From Ferdinandcohnia sp036965045 (GTDB taxonomy: Bacteria > Bacillota > Bacilli > Bacillales > Bacillaceae_L): DNA of 64,000 nt. The position numbers and the translations under genes are program-made. The notes under the pieces are model-generated. The model had not been told where the DNA came from and did not search any database. It saw only the letters and a list, made by a program, of their open reading frames with translations. This document shows, piece after piece, positions 60,259 to 64,000 of the stretch; position 1 is the first letter of the stretch; every line of letters starts with the position of its first letter. The stretch spans positions 119,704 through 183,703 of the forward strand of contig NZ_JBALOV010000005.1 in NCBI RefSeq assembly GCF_036965045.1, in the 5' to 3' direction.

Positions 60259-60972
60259 CTAACTTAACAGCGCTAATATCTCTGCCTTCATTTGTGCTAA
60301 CTTTACATCCCCACGGGACCTTGGCCTTGGTTCATCAATGTGAATGGATTGATAGATTTCTCCAGGTTGCCCTTTCAACACGATAATCCGGTCGCATAAA
60401 TAAAGGGCCTCATCGATATCATGGGTTACTAAAATCATCGTGGATTTGTATGTCTCCCAAATGGTTAGCAGCAAATCCTGCAGCTGCATTTTTGTAAAAG
60501 CATCAAGTGCACTAAACGGCTCATCTAAGAGCAATACTTCCGGTGCTGTAATAAGTGCCCGAGCGATTGATACCCTTTGTGCCATCCCACCGGAAATATC
60601 CTTTGGATAGTGGTTTTCAAAGCCTTGCAATCCAACTAATTTGATAAATTCGATTGCCTTGTCATTTTTCTCACGATTATTCTTTAAACCAAATGAGATA
60701 TTTTCTATCACTGTTAGCCATGGCATTAAACGTGACTCTTGAAAAATGACCCCTACCTTTTCGTGAACAGACTTGATCGTGTCACCGCTGATTTTCACCG
60801 TGCCTGAATAATTCGGGTCTAACCCAGATAAGACACGCAATAAGGTACTTTTCCCACATCCGCTCGTACCCAAAACACCAATGATTTCACCATCTTTTGT
60901 TTCAAGACTAATATTTTTAAACCCCGTCGTACCGTTCGAAAATGTTCGAGTTACGTTTTGAACTGCCAGCAT
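60259..60972 (-). CDS. ssuB: ABC transporter ATPase, sulfonate/taurine type
   Basis: A 237-aa ATPase with Walker A GTSGCGKSTLLR near residues 34-45, signature DISGGMAQRVSIARAL, Walker B VLLLDEPFSALDAFT and the H-loop THDIDEALYL. This pattern is typical of the SsuB/TauB/NrtD group. It ends the three-gene importer. An S-box upstream of the operon suggests a sulfur compound as cargo. Confidence 0.87.
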   Translation of the reverse strand: MLAVQNVTRTFSNGTTGFKNISLETKDGEIIGVLGTSGCGKSTLLRVLSGLDPNYSGTVKISGDTIKSVHEKVGVIFQESRLMPWLTVIENISFGLKNNREKNDKAIEFIKLVGLQGFENHYPKDISGGMAQRVSIARALITAPEVLLLDEPFSALDAFTKMQLQDLLLTIWETYKSTMILVTHDIDEALYLCDRIIVLKGQPGEIYQSIHIDEPRPRSRGDVKLAQMKAEILALLS

Positions 60973-60992
60973 CCTTTGTCATCCTTTCATGC

Positions 60993-61823
60993 CTACTTCA
61001 CAAAACTGTCCTGCCAGTGAAGTGTTTTTTCCTCCGTTTTCTTTAAAATGGAGTCTGTTAGTTTACCTAAAATTGCAAACAGCACAATGCTTGCAATCAC
61101 TGTTTCAGGTGAATATGAGTTTTGGCCAACGACCAGTAAATACCCAATTCCCTGGCTCGCTCCCATTAATTCAGCAGCAACGACAAACATCCAGCCTAAC
61201 CCCAACCCGCTTCTGATTCCAACTAAAAATGAAGGAAGGGAAGCTGGCAAAATGACCCTTCTGATTAACTCGAACGTTGAAAAATTATAGATTTTCCCAA
61301 CTTCGATTAGTTTCCGGTCCACCCCTTGGATTCCGGATACAATGTTTAAATACACCGGAAAGAACACACCGACAGCGATTAGTGTAATTTTTGAAGGTTC
61401 CGCAATTCCCATCCAAAGGATAAAAAGGGGCACCCATGCAAGCGACGGGATTGAACGGAAAGCCTGGAGCATTGGGTCCAATAGTTGTTCCGCGATTCTA
61501 AAATAGCCGACCAATGAACCAAATATCACAGCTGCAACAACACCGATTAGAAAACCAAAAAAGATTCGATATAAGGTAATTCCGATGTGACCCCAAAGAC
61601 TACCATCTCCAGCAAATTCGATTATCTTTGCTAGGATGACGGTAGGTGCCGGCATAAGATGTGCTTCAAGGACACCGATATGACTTAAATACTGCCAAAC
61701 GACAAGCAAAACGGCAGGTATGATACTTCCTAGTAGGACGACTTTTACATTTCCCGATAAAACAAACTCACGTTTAGATTTCACCTTTATTTGTCTCGAT
61801 AATGCTTCGCCTTTTGTATTCAT
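60993..61823 (-). CDS. ssuC: ABC transporter permease, sulfonate type
   Basis: A 276-aa permease with six hydrophobic segments and the BPD_transp_1 signature ELIRRVILPASLPSFLVGIRSGLGLGWMFVVAAEL near residue 190, as in SsuC/TauC. The N-terminus is basic and cytoplasmic. It lies 20 bases from the ATPase gene and 55 bases from the binding-protein gene. Confidence 0.88.
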   Translation of the reverse strand: MNTKGEALSRQIKVKSKREFVLSGNVKVVLLGSIIPAVLLVVWQYLSHIGVLEAHLMPAPTVILAKIIEFAGDGSLWGHIGITLYRIFFGFLIGVVAAVIFGSLVGYFRIAEQLLDPMLQAFRSIPSLAWVPLFILWMGIAEPSKITLIAVGVFFPVYLNIVSGIQGVDRKLIEVGKIYNFSTFELIRRVILPASLPSFLVGIRSGLGLGWMFVVAAELMGASQGIGYLLVVGQNSYSPETVIASIVLFAILGKLTDSILKKTEEKTLHWQDSFVK

Positions 61824-61878
61824 TTTGCCTCCTCCTAAAATGAGGGAGTGCCATTCTTATAAATGGCAGTTCCCGATA

Positions 61879-62874
61879 TTATGGTTTTATTACCTTTTCA
61901 GCAAATATTGGATTAATCAAATCTTGAACTAACTGATCCAATTCAACTTCCTTTTTGATGATATCCTGCGCTTGGAGAACCTTGCCCGCTTCTGTTAATG
62001 CCTCGATTTGAGTTTCTCCCGGCACTGGATTAGAAAAATCATTACGTTCAGTAAATTGCTTTTTCGCTACTTCGAGATCAATATTTGCTTCTTTTGCTAA
62101 GATTTCTACCGCTTCTTCCGGATTCTCTAAAACCCATGTTCTGGCCTTTTCGTAAACTTCTATGACCTTTTCAACGTACTCGGGGTATTTTTCCGCAAAT
62201 TCAGAACGAACATTTAAAGTCCCATATGTATTAAAGTCAGCGTTTCGATAAAATAGCTTTCCATCTGTTTCTAATTCAACTCTTGCCATGTGTGGATCTA
62301 GTCCTGACCACGCATCTACCTGACCTGATGATAGTGCAGCCGCTCCATCTCCGTGCTGCAAATTCACAATCTCAACATCTGATGGGCTTAATCCTTCCTC
62401 ATTTAAGGCACGTAACAAGAAGATATAAGGGTCAGTCCCAATAGTTGCAGCAATCTTCTTTCCTTTTAAGTCACTAACACTTTGAATCTCTGAATCCTCA
62501 TTCGCCACAAGTGCAGTCCACTCTGGCTTTGAATAAATATAAACCGATTCAATCGGAGCACCATTCGCTTTAGCCATTAAGGCTGCCGCACCCGCTGATG
62601 AAGCGAAGTCTGCACTGCCACTATTTAAAAATTCAAGCGCTTTATTACTTCCTTGGCTAAGAACAAACTCAACCTTAATTCCTTCTTCCTCGAATGCTTC
62701 CTCTGCCCAACCAAACTCTTTTAACACAAGACTTGTTGGGGAGTAAAAGGCATAATCCAATGTGATTTTCTCTGGCTTTTCGTTCCCTTGACTAGCTTTA
62801 CCCATGCTATTCGAACAACCTACAATTCCAATTAAAATGAGTGCAGCAATAACAATCGAACCTATCTTTTTCAT
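61879..62874 (-). CDS. ssuA: ABC transporter substrate-binding lipoprotein, sulfonate type
   Basis: A 331-aa lipoprotein with signal MKKIGSIVIAALILIGIVGC (lipidated Cys at 20) and an NMT1/SsuA-like domain (LDYAFYSPTSLVLKEFGWAEE; GSADFASSAGAAALMAKANGAP; DLKGKKIAATIGTDPYIFLLRAL). The start at 62874 follows GGAGG; a longer frame extends into the S-box leader. The exact ligand (alkanesulfonate, taurine or another organosulfur compound) cannot be read from the sequence. Confidence 0.87.
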   Translation of the reverse strand: MKKIGSIVIAALILIGIVGCSNSMGKASQGNEKPEKITLDYAFYSPTSLVLKEFGWAEEAFEEEGIKVEFVLSQGSNKALEFLNSGSADFASSAGAAALMAKANGAPIESVYIYSKPEWTALVANEDSEIQSVSDLKGKKIAATIGTDPYIFLLRALNEEGLSPSDVEIVNLQHGDGAAALSSGQVDAWSGLDPHMARVELETDGKLFYRNADFNTYGTLNVRSEFAEKYPEYVEKVIEVYEKARTWVLENPEEAVEILAKEANIDLEVAKKQFTERNDFSNPVPGETQIEALTEAGKVLQAQDIIKKEVELDQLVQDLINPIFAEKVIKP

Positions 62875-62954
62875 ATTTCTATATACCTCCAATATTTTTA
62901 TAGGAAAACAAGGAATAACACTAATACAAAACAAACTTTTATCATCCAAGCAAT

Positions 62955-63110
62955 AGAAAAAGCCCTCTTCAGTAAGAAGAGGGCTTTTATCCTCCTCTTA
63001 TCTTTCAGGTAATATACCTGATGGATTTAGCACCTTTTCAAGAATTAACTTGAAGGTTGCCGGGTTTCGTAGGGCCATGTCCCTCCACCGCTCTGGATAA
63101 GAGTTCTTTA
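62955..63110 (-). ncRNA. SAM-I riboswitch (S-box leader) with terminator
   Basis: On the minus strand the order is CTCTTATCCAGAGCGGTGGA, GGGACATGGCCCTACGAAAC, CCGGCAACCTTC, a GGTGCTAAATCC block, then GATAAGAG closing the P1 stem (CTCTTATC/GATAAGAG). These are the conserved S-box elements. A terminator AAAGCCCTCTTC/GAAGAGGGCTTT with U-run follows at 62957-62988. High S-adenosylmethionine should stop transcription before ssuA, about 80 bases downstream. Confidence 0.96.
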
Positions 63111-63146
63111 TTAAATTAATACGTTCCTGTTTTTCTTTATAAAAGG

Positions 63147-63175
63147 ATTATAGTATGTGAATAATTTAAAGTCAA
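63147..63175 (-). promoter_or_regulatory. SigA promoter of the S-box operon
   Basis: The minus strand carries TTGACT (63170-63175) and TATAAT (63147-63152) separated by exactly 17 bases, about 35 bases before the S-box begins. Confidence 0.85.
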
Positions 63176-63341
63176 ATACTTTTCTAAATATTTTACGTTA
63201 TTGGAATCTTTTATTTGAGTCCAATGATTCCCCTATACTATGTTTTTAGATCAAAAAAATAGTCGTAAAATTATTTGTGTCTGATTTGTGAAGCCTATTG
63301 CTTTTAATCAAATTCCATTGTATATTAAGAGTGTAGAAAGT

Positions 63342-63359
63342 TAGTGAAAAACTTCACAA
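63342..63359. promoter_or_regulatory. Rex-like operator 1
   Basis: TAGTGAA-AAAC-TTCACAA matches the Rex consensus TTGTGAA-N4-TTCACAA in all but one position. Its centre is 69 bases from that of operator 2. Confidence 0.6.
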
Positions 63360-63410
63360 ACAAAACTACAAAAGCTGGCAGCTAAAGCACTCATATTTTT
63401 TTACAATAGA

Positions 63411-63428
63411 TTGTGAAGAGTTTCACAA
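63411..63428. promoter_or_regulatory. Rex operator 2
   Basis: TTGTGAA-GAGT-TTCACAA is a perfect match to the Rex (NADH/NAD+-sensing repressor) consensus. It ends 23 bases before the DoxX start codon, a position that would block transcription. Confidence 0.75.
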
Positions 63429-63451
63429 ATTAATTATAAGGGGAGATTAGA

Positions 63452-63958
63452 ATGAGAACATTCTTAAAAGGACCTAAAATGGCAGTTATTTGGACAGTAT
63501 TACGTGTATGGTTAGGTATTCAATGGCTAGAAGCTGGTTTTCATAAAATAACAGCAGGTGGATTTGATGCAGGTGGCTTTATCCAAGGTGCTATCGCAAA
63601 TGCAGGTGGAGATCACCCAGCAGTACAAGGCTGGTATGCAGCATTCCTTGAAGGATTTGCTGTACCAAACATTGAGTTATTCAATGTACTCATTCCTTGG
63701 GGTGAATTCCTAGTAGGACTTGGATTAATTGTAGGGTTTGCAACAATCCCGGCATTACTTGCAGGTGCATTCATGAACCTTAACTTCTTACTTGCTGGTA
63801 CAACAAGCACTAACCCAACACTTTACACAGTAGCCATCATTCTCTTATTCGCAGGCGCTGCAACTTACTACTACGGTGTAGACAGATTCGCAGTTCCTTA
63901 CCTTACAAAACGAATCAATGAGAAAAAAGGTACAAAAACAGCAGCAAACGTAGCGTAA
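63452..63958 (+). CDS. DoxX/DoxD-family membrane protein
   Basis: A 168-aa protein with four hydrophobic helices (VIWTVLRVWLGIQWLEAGFHK; ELFNVLIPWGEFLVGLGLIVG; ALLAGAFMNLNFLLAG; YTVAIILLFAGAATYYYG). The RxxxGxxWLxAGxxKI start is typical of the DoxX/thiosulfate:quinone oxidoreductase DoxD superfamily. The molecular role in Bacilli is unclear; respiratory or thiol-oxidation links are known for relatives. It starts behind AAGGGGAG and is preceded by two Rex-like operators, suggesting induction when NADH accumulates. Confidence 0.85.
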   Translation: MRTFLKGPKMAVIWTVLRVWLGIQWLEAGFHKITAGGFDAGGFIQGAIANAGGDHPAVQGWYAAFLEGFAVPNIELFNVLIPWGEFLVGLGLIVGFATIPALLAGAFMNLNFLLAGTTSTNPTLYTVAIILLFAGAATYYYGVDRFAVPYLTKRINEKKGTKTAANVA

Positions 63959-64000
63959 CGAAAAAAGCGTTCCTCCTACACTTAAAATGTACCCTATAGA

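Noticed and set aside
1..64000. tRNA, rRNA, prophage or insertion-sequence genes
   Set aside because: I saw no tRNA-like cloverleaf, rRNA segment, transposase, integrase or terminal inverted repeats with target duplications. Short tRNAs could still be missed without a search tool.

Overview
The window looks like a chromosomal segment of a sporulating, low-GC Gram-positive of the Bacillaceae (Bacillus in the broad sense). The supporting evidence is AT-rich coding with strong Shine-Dalgarno sequences, TTG and GTG starts, an S-box riboswitch, Rex-type operators, odhAB, gdhA beside a gltC-like gene, an AcsA-like ligase, and proteins resembling the Bacillus subtilis MurR/NamZ/NagZ/AmiE set. There are no phage, plasmid or transposase genes. 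A 150-base run of N at 49327-49476 marks an assembly gap inside a tandem repeat.

Layout. Positions 1-1226 hold threonine catabolism (kbl and the first codons of a following gene). Positions 1579-15671 are a long minus-strand cell-wall-sugar salvage cluster: a BadF-type MurNAc/GlcNAc kinase, a double-GNAT protein, murQ, an AmiE-like serine hydrolase, a PIG-L deacetylase, nagZ, anmK, a sugar ABC importer, namZ, a second double-GNAT protein and a MurR-like regulator. A SpoIID/LytB-domain protein follows (15818-17590). Positions 17818-23354 hold a histidine-rich duplicated protein and ureABCEFGD. Then come an M20 dipeptidase, a 52-bp tandem repeat, a decayed fructokinase and the sucrose genes scrB-scrA-scrR (25353-29896). 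Next are a GNAT protein, tryptophan 2,3-dioxygenase, a two-part ThrE-type exporter, glnS, a second SpoIID/LytB protein with a SPOR-like segment, an ABC exporter, a PhoD-like phosphatase, gltC-like/gdhA, odhAB, a Crp/Fnr regulator and an M23 coiled-coil protein. Positions 51186-57358 hold a five-gene minus-strand operon: a D-aspartate-ligase-like ATP-grasp enzyme, a MurE paralogue, an asparagine-synthase-type amidotransferase, a C39-like peptidase and an aspartate racemase. The window ends with an NRDE protein, an acyl-CoA synthetase downstream of a sulfonate-type ABC transporter under an S-box, and a DoxX protein behind two Rex-like operators.

How the parts fit. The salvage cluster seems to import muropeptides or disaccharides without phosphorylation and take them apart inside the cell, because NamZ, NagZ and the AmiE-like enzyme all lack signal peptides. 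Kinases (AnmK and the BadF protein) then make the MurNAc-6-phosphate that MurQ needs. A SpoIID-type lytic transglycosylase is the natural source of the anhydro-sugar that AnmK uses, and a shared GAAAT-N3-ATTTC palindrome lies upstream of the kinase, the GNAT-murQ segment and both SpoIID genes.

The best candidate for an undescribed system is the 51-57 kb operon. By family membership it encodes everything needed to make D-Asp, join it to a peptide, amidate it, and add a non-standard residue to a UDP-MurNAc-peptide-like precursor.
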